A DNA stretch of 58,080 nt, taken from Rhodobacteraceae bacterium UBA6236. GTDB lineage: Bacteria; Pseudomonadota; Alphaproteobacteria; Rhodobacterales; Rhodobacteraceae. The position numbers and the translations under genes were made by a program. Shown one piece after another: positions 38,184 through 45,614 of the stretch (position 1 is the stretch's first letter; each line of letters starts with the position of its first letter). A model generated the notes under the pieces. The model was not told the origin of the DNA and did not search any database. It worked only from the letters and a program-made list of their open reading frames with translations. The stretch covers positions 1 through 58,080 of the forward strand of contig DJWG01000040.1 in NCBI GenBank assembly GCA_002440945.1, in the 5' to 3' direction.

Positions 38184-39644
38184 ATGGCGCGCAAGGCAGC
38201 AATTATTGGCGGCGGTGTGATCGGTGGCGGATGGGCCGCACGGTTCCTGCTGAGCGGTTGGGACGTGGCGGTCTTCGACCCCGACCCGGAAGCGCCCCGC
38301 AAGGTCGGCGAGGTACTGGCCAACGCCCGCGCCAGCCTGCCCGCGCTGTCGGACGGCCCGATGCCTGCGGAAGGGCGATTGAGCTTTGCGCAGACGATCA
38401 CCGAAGCCGTGGAAGGCGCTGAATACATTCAGGAAAGCGTCAGCGAGAATCTGGGGCTGAAGCACCGCGTCTACGCCCAGATCCAGCAGGCGGCCTCACA
38501 GGTGCCGGTCGGTTCCTCGACCAGCGGCTTCAAGCCTTCGGAACTGCAAGAGGGCGCCGCGAACCCCGCGACGATCTTCGTGGCCCATCCCTTCAACCCG
38601 GTCTACCTGCTGCCCTTGGCCGAAGTCGTTCCCAGCGCGAAGTCCGACCCTCAGGTGATTGAAAACGCCAAGGAAATCCTGCGCGAAATCGGGATGTTCC
38701 CGCTCCATATCCGCAAGGAGATCGACGCCCATATCGCCGACCGCTTCCTCGAGGCCGTCTGGCGCGAGGCGCTCTGGCTGGTGAAGGACGGTATCGCCAC
38801 CACCGAGGAAGTGGATGAGGCGATCCGCATGGGCTTTGGCCTGCGCTGGGGGCAGATGGGCCTGTTCGAGACTTACCGCATCGCCGGCGGCGAGGCCGGG
38901 ATGAAGCACTTCATGGCGCAGTTCGGCCCCTATCTTTCGGCCGAATGGACGAAGCTCATGGATGTGCCGGAGTTCAACGAGGATCTGGTCGACCTGATCG
39001 CCGGGCAATCCGACGCGCAATCCGGCCACCACACGATCCGCGAGCTGGAACGCATCCGCGACCAGAACCTGATCGGCTTCCTGCGCGTGCTGAAGGATCG
39101 CGACTGGGGTGCGGGCAAGGTCTTGAAGGACCACGACAAGCGCCGTCAGGCCGCCATGCCCGCCCCCACGCCCGACACCGCGCGGCCGATGGAAATGGCG
39201 CGGATGACGGTGCTGCCGGGCTGGATCGACTACAACGGCCACATGACCGAAAGCCGCTACCTGTTTGCAGGCTCGGAAACCTCGGACGCCTTCCTGCGCC
39301 ATATCGGCGCCGACATCGCCTATGTCGGCACCGGCTTCAGCTACTACACCGCCGAGACGCATATCATGCACCTGGACGAGGCGAAGCTGGGCGACGCGCT
39401 ATCGGGCACCGTGCAGGTGCTGCACGCCGATGAAAAGCGCCTGCATGTCTTCATCCGCATCCTGAAGGGCGACACCGCCATCGCGACGCTCGAACAGATG
39501 CTTCTGCACGTCGACATGAAGGCAGGCCGCACCGTCACCGCGCCGAAAGCCATCCTCGACCGGCTCTTGCCGATCGCCGAGGCGCACAAGGCGCTGGAAC
39601 GCCCGAAGGATGCAGGCCGCCACGTCGGGCAAAGGAAGGGCTGA
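38184..39644 (+). CDS. L-carnitine dehydrogenase fused to betainyl-CoA thioesterase
   Basis: A 486-residue bifunctional protein. Residues 1-320 are a 3-hydroxyacyl-CoA-dehydrogenase-type NAD enzyme, with the Rossmann loop GGGVIGGGWAARFLLSG at the N-terminus and a SSTSGFKPSEL segment. It oxidises L-carnitine to 3-dehydrocarnitine. From about residue 340 (VLPGWIDYNGHMTESRY) a hotdog-fold thioesterase domain follows. It is known in this family to release glycine betaine from betainyl-CoA, the product of the upstream BKACE. Start: ATG 38184 is preferred; GTG 38178 is in frame two codons earlier and also has GGGAAGGA upstream. The acyl-CoA dehydrogenase gene starts one base after the stop. Confidence 0.92.
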   Translation: MARKAAIIGGGVIGGGWAARFLLSGWDVAVFDPDPEAPRKVGEVLANARASLPALSDGPMPAEGRLSFAQTITEAVEGAEYIQESVSENLGLKHRVYAQIQQAASQVPVGSSTSGFKPSELQEGAANPATIFVAHPFNPVYLLPLAEVVPSAKSDPQVIENAKEILREIGMFPLHIRKEIDAHIADRFLEAVWREALWLVKDGIATTEEVDEAIRMGFGLRWGQMGLFETYRIAGGEAGMKHFMAQFGPYLSAEWTKLMDVPEFNEDLVDLIAGQSDAQSGHHTIRELERIRDQNLIGFLRVLKDRDWGAGKVLKDHDKRRQAAMPAPTPDTARPMEMARMTVLPGWIDYNGHMTESRYLFAGSETSDAFLRHIGADIAYVGTGFSYYTAETHIMHLDEAKLGDALSGTVQVLHADEKRLHVFIRILKGDTAIATLEQMLLHVDMKAGRTVTAPKAILDRLLPIAEAHKALERPKDAGRHVGQRKG

Positions 39645-39645
39645 G

Positions 39646-40809
39646 ATGGATTTCGGGCTGAGCGAAGAACAGAAGCTGATCGTCGAGACGACCCGCGCCT
39701 TCGTCGAGAACGAGCTTTACCCCCATGAGGCCGAGGTCGAACGCAGCGGCCACCTGCGCATGGACCTGATCCGCGAGTTGCAGAAAAAGGCCATCGACGC
39801 CGGGCTTTACGCCGCGAACATGCCCGAGGAGGTGGGGGGCGCGGGCCTCGATACGCTGTCCTGGCTGCTTTACGAAAAGGAACTGGGGCGCGCGAACTAT
39901 GCGCTGCACTGGACTTGTGTCGCCCGGCCCTCGAACATTCTGCTGGCGGGGAACGAGGAACAGCGCGAAAAATACCTCTACCCCTGCATCCGCGGCGAAA
40001 AATGGGACTGCCTGGCCATGACCGAACCGGGCGCCGGGTCGGACCTGCGCGGCATGAAGGCAAGCGCCCGGGCGGACGGCGACGACTGGATCCTGAACGG
40101 CACCAAACACTTCATCAGCCACGCCGACATCGCCGATTTCGCCATCGTTTTCATGGCGACGGGCGAAGAACAGACCCCGCGCGGCCTGAAGAAGCTGATC
40201 ACCGCCTTCTTCGTCGACAAGGGCACGCCGGGCTTTGCGGTCCGCGACGGCTACCGCAACGTCAGCCACCGTGGCTACACCAATGCCGTGCTGGAATTCG
40301 ACGACTGCCGCCTGAACAAGCGCCAGGTTCTGGGCGAGGTCCACAAGGGCTTCGAGGTGGCCAATTCCTGGCTCGGCGCCACCCGGCTCCAGGTGGCATC
40401 CACCTGCCTTGGCCGCGCCGAACGGGCGCTGGGGCATTCTCTTTCCTACGCGGCGGAACGCGAACAATTCGGCCAGAAGATTGGCAAGTTCCAGGGTATC
40501 TCCTTCAAGCTGGCCGACATGGCGATGGAGCTGAAGGCAGCCGAACTCCTGACCCGCGAGGCCGCCTGGAAATACGACCAGGGCACCGTGACCGAAGCCG
40601 ACATGTCGATGGCGAAGCTCAAGGCAACCGAGGTGCTGGCCATGATCGCCGACGAGGCGATCCAGATCCACGGCGGCATGGGCCTGATGGACGAACTGCC
40701 GCTGGAGCGGATCTGGCGCGATGCCCGGGTCGAGCGGATCTGGGAAGGCACCAGCGAGATCCAGCGCCACATCATCAGCCGCGAACTCCTGCGGCCGCTC
40801 GGCGCCTGA
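39646..40809 (+). CDS. Acyl-CoA dehydrogenase (crotonobetainyl/gamma-butyrobetainyl-CoA type)
   Basis: A 387-residue FAD acyl-CoA dehydrogenase. The fold signatures are CLAMTEPGAGSDLRGMKA near residue 124, AEREQFGQKIGKFQ near 271 and the C-terminal RIWEGTSEIQRHIISREL, where the glutamate is in the usual place of the catalytic base. In this operon the expected substrate is gamma-butyrobetainyl-CoA, oxidised to crotonobetainyl-CoA, with electrons passed to ETF. The enzyme of anaerobic carnitine reducers (CaiA) works in the reverse sense. Substrate assignment rests on context. It starts one base after the carnitine dehydrogenase stop, so co-translation is likely. Confidence 0.9.
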   Translation: MDFGLSEEQKLIVETTRAFVENELYPHEAEVERSGHLRMDLIRELQKKAIDAGLYAANMPEEVGGAGLDTLSWLLYEKELGRANYALHWTCVARPSNILLAGNEEQREKYLYPCIRGEKWDCLAMTEPGAGSDLRGMKASARADGDDWILNGTKHFISHADIADFAIVFMATGEEQTPRGLKKLITAFFVDKGTPGFAVRDGYRNVSHRGYTNAVLEFDDCRLNKRQVLGEVHKGFEVANSWLGATRLQVASTCLGRAERALGHSLSYAAEREQFGQKIGKFQGISFKLADMAMELKAAELLTREAAWKYDQGTVTEADMSMAKLKATEVLAMIADEAIQIHGGMGLMDELPLERIWRDARVERIWEGTSEIQRHIISRELLRPLGA

Positions 40810-40819
40810 ACCGTCGGTC

Positions 40820-40871
40820 CCGGGGGTTTCACACCCCCGGACCCCCGTGGGATATTTGCGAAAAGAAGAAG
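40820..40871 (+). repeat. Intergenic repeat copy B (hairpin plus GGGATATTT-AAAAGAAGAA tail)
   Basis: CCGGGGGTTTCACACCCCCGG hairpin followed by ACCCCCGTGGGATATTTGCG and an AAAAGAAGAA tail, 10 bases after the acyl-CoA dehydrogenase stop. The hairpin is identical in sequence to copy A. It faces inverted copy C 105 bases away, and the sequence between (40872-40976) shows no gene. Confidence 0.8.
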
Positions 40872-40976
40872 TAACCGGATGTTAAGACCATCGCGCGACA
40901 AGAGGCTCACGGTACAGGCGGGGACGCCGATGACCGTAAAAGGAGAAGGCTCCCTGTCCTTGCGGGGGCAGGGCGT

Positions 40977-41027
40977 CTCTTTCTTCTTTTTCCAAATATC
41001 CCGGGGTCCGGGGCAGCGCCCCGGGGG
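40977..41027 (-). repeat. Intergenic repeat copy C, inverted relative to copy B
   Basis: Read on the minus strand, the hairpin CCGGGGC-GCT-GCCCCGG is followed by ACCCCGGGATATTTGGAAAAAGAAGAA. Its GC hairpin ends 12 bases before the ATG of the CoA ligase gene and leaves a GGGGGG run as the only ribosome-site-like sequence there. Confidence 0.78.
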
Positions 41028-41036
41028 GCTCTGGCC

Positions 41037-43034
41037 ATGAGCCGCGATCTGACCCGGCTTCTTCGTCCTCGCTCCATCGCCGTTCTGGGGTCCGGCTGGG
41101 CGGCGAATGTTGTCGAACAATGCCGCAAGATGGGTTTCGCGGGCGACGTCTGGCCGGTGCATCCGACGCGCACCGAAATCGGCGGTGCGACGTGTTACCC
41201 GTCGATTGCCGCGCTGCCCTCGGTGCCGGACGCGACCTTCATCGGTGTGAACCGCCACGCGACGCTTGAGGTCGTGGCAGAGCTTGCCGCGATGGGCGCG
41301 GGCGGGGCCACCTGTTTCGCCGCCGGCTGGGAAGAGGCGGGCGAGGCCGGGCTGCAGGCGGAACTTGTCCGCGCCGCCGGCGACATGCCGATCCTTGGGC
41401 CGAACTGCTATGGCGTGATCAACTATCTGGACGGGGCGCTTCTCTGGCCCGACCAGCACGGCGGCGTGCGGGTGGATCGGGGCGTGGCGCTGATCTCGCA
41501 ATCCTCCAACATCGTCATCAACCTGACCATGCAGAAGCGCGGCCTGCCGGTGGCCTATGTCGCCTGCCTTGGCAACGCCGCGCAAGTGGGGCTGGCGGAA
41601 CTTGCCGCCGCACTGCTTGCCGACGACCGGGTGACGGCGCTCGGGCTTTACGTCGAAGGCATCGACGATGCCCCGGCCTTTGCCGCGCTCGCGCAATCTG
41701 CCCGCGCCGCGGGCAAGGGCATCGCCTGCATCAAGACCGGCAAGACCGAAGCGTCACGAAGCGCCGCGGCATCCCACACCGCCTCGCTCTCCGGGGGAGG
41801 GGCGGCCTCGACCGCCTTCCTGCGCCAATGCGGCGTGGCCGAGGTGGCGACGCTGTCGGAATTGCTCGAGACGCTGAAGATCTTCCACGTCCATGGTCCC
41901 GGCATCGGCTCGCGGCTCTGTTCGCTTTCCTGTTCCGGCGGCGAGGCGGGACTGGTGGCCGATCTGGCCGCGCCCTATGGCATCGACTTCCCGCCGGTCG
42001 GCGCTGCGCAACGCGCGCGTTTGACCGAAATCCTCGGGCCACTGGTCGCGATCGCCAACCCCTTGGATTACCATACCTTCATCTGGGGCGACGGTCCGCG
42101 GACCACGGATGTGTTCACAACCATGCTCAAGGGGTTCGACGCGGGCATTTTCCTGATCGACCCGCCCCGGTCCGACCGCTGCGATCCTGCATCCTATCAG
42201 CCGGCCGTTGATGCGATCGAGGCCGCCCAGACGGAAACCGGTCATCCGGCCTTTCCGGTCGCCTCGATGCCCGAGAACTTCGAGGAATCCCGCGCCATCG
42301 CGATGATGGCACGGGGCGTGGTTCCGCTCATGGGCGTCGAAACGGCACTTGCAGCCTTGAAGGCCGCGCAGGTCCCTCCGGGCCCTGACGGATGGCGGCC
42401 CGCGCCGGCCACCGCGCCGCGGGACTGCGCCATGCTGGACGAGCCTGAAGCCAAGGCGCTGCTGCGGCAGGCAGGGGTCGACGTGCCGCAGGGTGTCAGC
42501 GCGGCGACGCTGGCCGAACTTGCCCAGAGCGCTGCCGATCTGACGGGGCCGCTGGCGCTCAAGGGTCTTGGCTTTGCCCACAAGACCGAGGCGGGGGCGG
42601 TCCGTCTTGGCCTCTCGACCCTCGACGGTCAGGCGGAAATGTCCGGCGCCACAGGCTACCTCGCCGAAGAGATGGTGGTGGGCGGCGTGGCAGAGGTGCT
42701 TCTGGGTCTGGGCCGCGATCCGGTCTACGGCGTTACCCTGACGCTCGGCATGGGCGGCGTCACCGCCGAGGTGCTGGCCGATACCGTCACGCTGGTGCTT
42801 CCCGTCACGGAGGCCGAGATCGGAGAGGCGCTTGGCCGGCTGAAACTCTGGCCGCTCCTCGACGGCTACCGCGGTCGCCCCCGCGCCGATGTCTCGGCCA
42901 TCGCCGGCGTCGCCGCGCGCCTGGGCGCGCTGATGCTGGCCGACCCGAGCCTTGAGGAAATCGAGATCAACCCGCTGATCGTCAAGACGCAAGGCGCGGT
43001 GGCCGTCGATGCGCTGATACGGAAGGAAACCTGA
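41037..43034 (+). CDS. ADP-forming acetate--CoA ligase family protein (acyl-CoA synthetase)
   Basis: A 665-residue ADP-forming acyl-CoA ligase with the fused alpha-beta arrangement. It has an N-terminal CoA-binding domain (LRPRSIAVLGSGW near residue 10), a succinyl-CoA-ligase-like middle with the phosphohistidine motif AASHTASLSGG near 246, and a C-terminal ATP-grasp_5 domain (from about 450). It makes a CoA ester from an acid, CoA and ATP. Placed between the acyl-CoA dehydrogenase and a CaiD-type hydratase, it likely activates gamma-butyrobetaine, crotonobetaine or carnitine, a job done by CaiC or CaiB elsewhere. Its stop overlaps the hydratase start by one base (TGATG). Confidence 0.87.
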   Translation: MSRDLTRLLRPRSIAVLGSGWAANVVEQCRKMGFAGDVWPVHPTRTEIGGATCYPSIAALPSVPDATFIGVNRHATLEVVAELAAMGAGGATCFAAGWEEAGEAGLQAELVRAAGDMPILGPNCYGVINYLDGALLWPDQHGGVRVDRGVALISQSSNIVINLTMQKRGLPVAYVACLGNAAQVGLAELAAALLADDRVTALGLYVEGIDDAPAFAALAQSARAAGKGIACIKTGKTEASRSAAASHTASLSGGGAASTAFLRQCGVAEVATLSELLETLKIFHVHGPGIGSRLCSLSCSGGEAGLVADLAAPYGIDFPPVGAAQRARLTEILGPLVAIANPLDYHTFIWGDGPRTTDVFTTMLKGFDAGIFLIDPPRSDRCDPASYQPAVDAIEAAQTETGHPAFPVASMPENFEESRAIAMMARGVVPLMGVETALAALKAAQVPPGPDGWRPAPATAPRDCAMLDEPEAKALLRQAGVDVPQGVSAATLAELAQSAADLTGPLALKGLGFAHKTEAGAVRLGLSTLDGQAEMSGATGYLAEEMVVGGVAEVLLGLGRDPVYGVTLTLGMGGVTAEVLADTVTLVLPVTEAEIGEALGRLKLWPLLDGYRGRPRADVSAIAGVAARLGALMLADPSLEEIEINPLIVKTQGAVAVDALIRKET

Positions 43035-43837
43035 TGCCAGAGATGCAGATGCGAACCGAAGGCCCGATCCGCACCCGCCGGGACGGCGGTGTGCTGGAGG
43101 TCACGCTGGACCGCCCGAAGGCCAATGCCATCGACCTCGCGACAAGCCGGATCATGGGCCTCGTCTTCCGCGATTTCCGCGACGACGAAAGCCTGAAGGT
43201 CGCGATCCTGCGCGCCGAGGGGGAGAAGTTCTTTTGCCCCGGATGGGACTTGAAGGCCGCGGCGGAAGGCGATGCGGTCGACGGCGATTATGGCGTGGGG
43301 GGCTTTGGCGGCTTGCAGGAGCTTCCGAACCTCAACAAGCCGGTGATCTGCGCGGTGAACGGCATCTGCTGCGGCGGCGGCCTTGAACTGGCGTTGAGCT
43401 GCGATCTGATCCTGTGTTCCGACACTGCCACCTTCGCGCTGCCGGAAATCCGCTCCGGCACGGTGGCCGATGCAGCCTCGATCAAGCTTCCGAAACGCAT
43501 CCCCTATCATGTGGCGATGGACCTTCTGCTGACCGGACGCTGGTTCGATGCCGAGGAAGCGCTGCGTTGGGGCCTGGTTAAGGAAATCACGAGGCCCACC
43601 GACCTGCTGGCGAAAGCCTGGGATCTGGCGCGGCTTCTGGAAAGCGGCCCGCCCTTGGTCTACGCCGCCATCAAGGAAGTGGTGCGCGAGGCCGAGGACA
43701 TGCGCTTCCAGGATGCCCTGAACCGCATCACCAAACGGCAGATGGCCACGGTCGACCGGCTGTATTCCAGCGAGGACCAGCTGGAAGGCGCGCGGGCCTT
43801 TGCCGAAAAGCGCGAGCCGGTATGGAAGGGCCGTTGA
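43034..43837 (+). CDS. caiD: Carnitinyl-CoA dehydratase / crotonobetainyl-CoA hydratase
   Basis: A 267-residue crotonase-fold enzyme. It shares distinctive stretches with E. coli CaiD: TLDRPKANAIDL near residue 24, GWDLKAAAEGDA near 72, an oxyanion-hole NGICCGGGLELAL near 111, and the C-terminal FAEKREPVWKGR, nearly identical to the CaiD end. It interconverts crotonobetainyl-CoA and L-carnitinyl-CoA. It closes the carnitine operon, overlapping the CoA ligase gene by one base with AAGGA upstream. The downstream gene converges, with a pair of inverted repeats in between. Confidence 0.93.
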   Translation: MPEMQMRTEGPIRTRRDGGVLEVTLDRPKANAIDLATSRIMGLVFRDFRDDESLKVAILRAEGEKFFCPGWDLKAAAEGDAVDGDYGVGGFGGLQELPNLNKPVICAVNGICCGGGLELALSCDLILCSDTATFALPEIRSGTVADAASIKLPKRIPYHVAMDLLLTGRWFDAEEALRWGLVKEITRPTDLLAKAWDLARLLESGPPLVYAAIKEVVREAEDMRFQDALNRITKRQMATVDRLYSSEDQLEGARAFAEKREPVWKGR

Positions 43838-43856
43838 GCCAGATTGCCACACCAAA

Positions 43857-43903
43857 GGCCGGGGCTCTGCCCCGGGCCCCGGGATATTTCCGCCAAGATG
43901 AAG
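43857..43903 (+). repeat. Intergenic repeat copy D
   Basis: A CCGGGGC-TCT-GCCCCGG hairpin, then GCCCCGGGATATTTCCG and the tail CCAAGATGAAG, starting 20 bases after the caiD stop. It is the rightward half of an inverted pair with copy E. Confidence 0.8.
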
Positions 43904-43937
43904 GGGGAGGTCCGGGGCTCGCAGAAGGCGCGTCGCG

Positions 43938-43983
43938 CTTTCATCTTGGCCCAAATATCCCCGCCGGAGGCAGCAACGGCGGG
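43938..43983 (-). repeat. Intergenic repeat copy E, inverted partner of copy D
   Basis: The sequence TCATCTTGG-CCC-AAATATCCC is the near-perfect reverse complement of the core of copy D, and CCGCC/GGCGG follow. It ends directly at the stop codon of choline sulfatase. D and E together could fold into one long stem between convergent genes. Confidence 0.78.
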
Positions 43984-45486
43984 CTATTCGCCGCGCGGGA
44001 AGCGTTTCGACTCCTCGAGGATGTTAAGGTCCATGTGATTGCGCATGTAACGTTCGGACGCCTTTTGCAGCGGCTGATAGTCCCAAGGATAATAGGCGCC
44101 GTTGCGAAGCGCCTCATAGACGATCCAGCGCCGGGCCTGGCTTTCGCGGACGGCGGCGTCGAAATGCGCGAGGCTCCACCGTTTGTCCATGAGCGCGCCG
44201 ATCCGGGCGAGGGTTTCGGCATGGGCGGGGTCGCGGGCGAGGTTCATGCTCTCGGCCGGGTCGGTGTCGAGGTTGAAGAGAATGTCGGGATCGGCTGCGC
44301 AGCGGATCATCTTCCAGGGACCGTCGCGCAGGGCGACGAGCGGCGCGATCGAACCTTCGGCGGCGTATTCCATCGACACGGGCTCGCGGCCCGCGCCCTG
44401 CGCTACGGGCAAAAGCGAAGTGCCGTCGGTCCAGTCTGCGATCTGGTCAAGCGAAAGCCCCGCCAGATCGCAGAGCGTCGGCAGAACGTCGAGGGTCGAG
44501 ACCGGCGTGTCAATGCGCGTCGCTTGCAGATCCGTCGCGGCAATCATCAGCGGCACGCGGGCCGAGCCTTCGAAGAAGTTCATCTTGAACCACAGGCCGC
44601 GTTCGCCCAGCATGTCGCCATGATCCGAGGTAAAGACGATCACCGCCTCCTGCCGGGTGGCTTCCAGCACAGCGAGAATTTCGCCGATCTTGTCGTCGAT
44701 GTAGCTGATATTGGCGAAATAGCCCTGACGCGCGCGCGCGATGTTGTCGTCGGTCAGATTGAAGGCGCGCCAGTCGCAGGCGTCCATCAGGCGGCGGGAA
44801 TGCGGGTCCTGGTCGGTGTAGGGAATGGCTTCGGGGGCCTCCAGTTGCGGCGCGCCTTCGTAGAGATCCCAGTATTTCCGGCGTGCGACGTAAGGGTCGT
44901 GCGGGTGCGTGAAGCTGACGGTCAGGCACCACGGGCGCTGGTCCGCGCCCCGCGACAGATCGTAGAGCTTCTGGGTGGCGAAATGCGCCACCTCGTCGTC
45001 GTATTCATACTGGTTCGTGATTTCGGCCACGCCGGCGCCGGTGACGGACCCGAGGTTGTGATACCACCAGTCGATACGTTCGCCGGGCTTGCGGTAGTCC
45101 GGCGTCCAGCCGAAATCGGCGGGATAGATGTCGGTCGTCAGGCGTTCTTCCAGGCCATGCAACTGGTCGGGGCCGACAAAGTGCATCTTGCCCGAAAGCG
45201 TGGTCTGGTAGCCCGCCCGGCGCAGGGGGTGGGCGTAGGTCGGGATGTCCGAGGCGAATTCGGCGGCATTGTCATAGACCCTTGTGCGCGAGGGCAGTTG
45301 GCCGGACATGAAGCTCGCCCGCGCCGGGGCGCAGAGCGGCGAGGCGGTGTAGGCATTGGCAAAGCGCACCGAGCGTTGCGCAAGCCGCTTGAGGTTCGGC
45401 GCATGCAGCCAGTCGGCCGGGCCGTCGGGGAAGAGGGTTCCGTTCAACTGGTCGACCATCAGGATCAGGATATTCGGCTGCGTCAT
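43984..45486 (-). CDS. betC: Choline-sulfatase
   Basis: A 500-residue type I sulfatase. The formylglycine precursor is Cys52 in the sulfatase signature LCAPARASF, and metal ligands appear in NILILMVDQLNG at the N-terminus and FTSDHGDMLGERG near residue 290. Overall sequence and the C-terminal ESQARRWIVYEALRNG region match choline-sulfatases, which release choline from choline-O-sulfate for osmoprotectant (glycine betaine) synthesis and sulfur supply. It lacks the usual betI-betA-betB neighbours, but lies beside the carnitine operon, which also yields glycine betaine. Start 45486 gives the normal N-terminus; the frame upstream overlaps the divergent promoter region. A separate formylglycine-generating enzyme is required and is not evident here. 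Confidence 0.92.
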   Translation of the reverse strand: MTQPNILILMVDQLNGTLFPDGPADWLHAPNLKRLAQRSVRFANAYTASPLCAPARASFMSGQLPSRTRVYDNAAEFASDIPTYAHPLRRAGYQTTLSGKMHFVGPDQLHGLEERLTTDIYPADFGWTPDYRKPGERIDWWYHNLGSVTGAGVAEITNQYEYDDEVAHFATQKLYDLSRGADQRPWCLTVSFTHPHDPYVARRKYWDLYEGAPQLEAPEAIPYTDQDPHSRRLMDACDWRAFNLTDDNIARARQGYFANISYIDDKIGEILAVLEATRQEAVIVFTSDHGDMLGERGLWFKMNFFEGSARVPLMIAATDLQATRIDTPVSTLDVLPTLCDLAGLSLDQIADWTDGTSLLPVAQGAGREPVSMEYAAEGSIAPLVALRDGPWKMIRCAADPDILFNLDTDPAESMNLARDPAHAETLARIGALMDKRWSLAHFDAAVRESQARRWIVYEALRNGAYYPWDYQPLQKASERYMRNHMDLNILEESKRFPRGE

Positions 45487-45614
45487 GGCGGCTCCGTTCG
45501 GGGCAGGGCGTGGCGATTGGATCGCCCCAGTCTGGCACGGGACATGCAGCCTGCGCGGTTGGCTGCGACGGCCGTGGTCCCAAAACGGCAGATCGTGGCA
45601 GGGAAAGGGCATCC

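Noticed and set aside
40820..41036. Repeat pair B/C as ends of an insertion sequence or MITE
   Set aside because: Only 105 bases without coding content lie between, no target-site duplication is evident, and single copies (A, F) exist without a partner.
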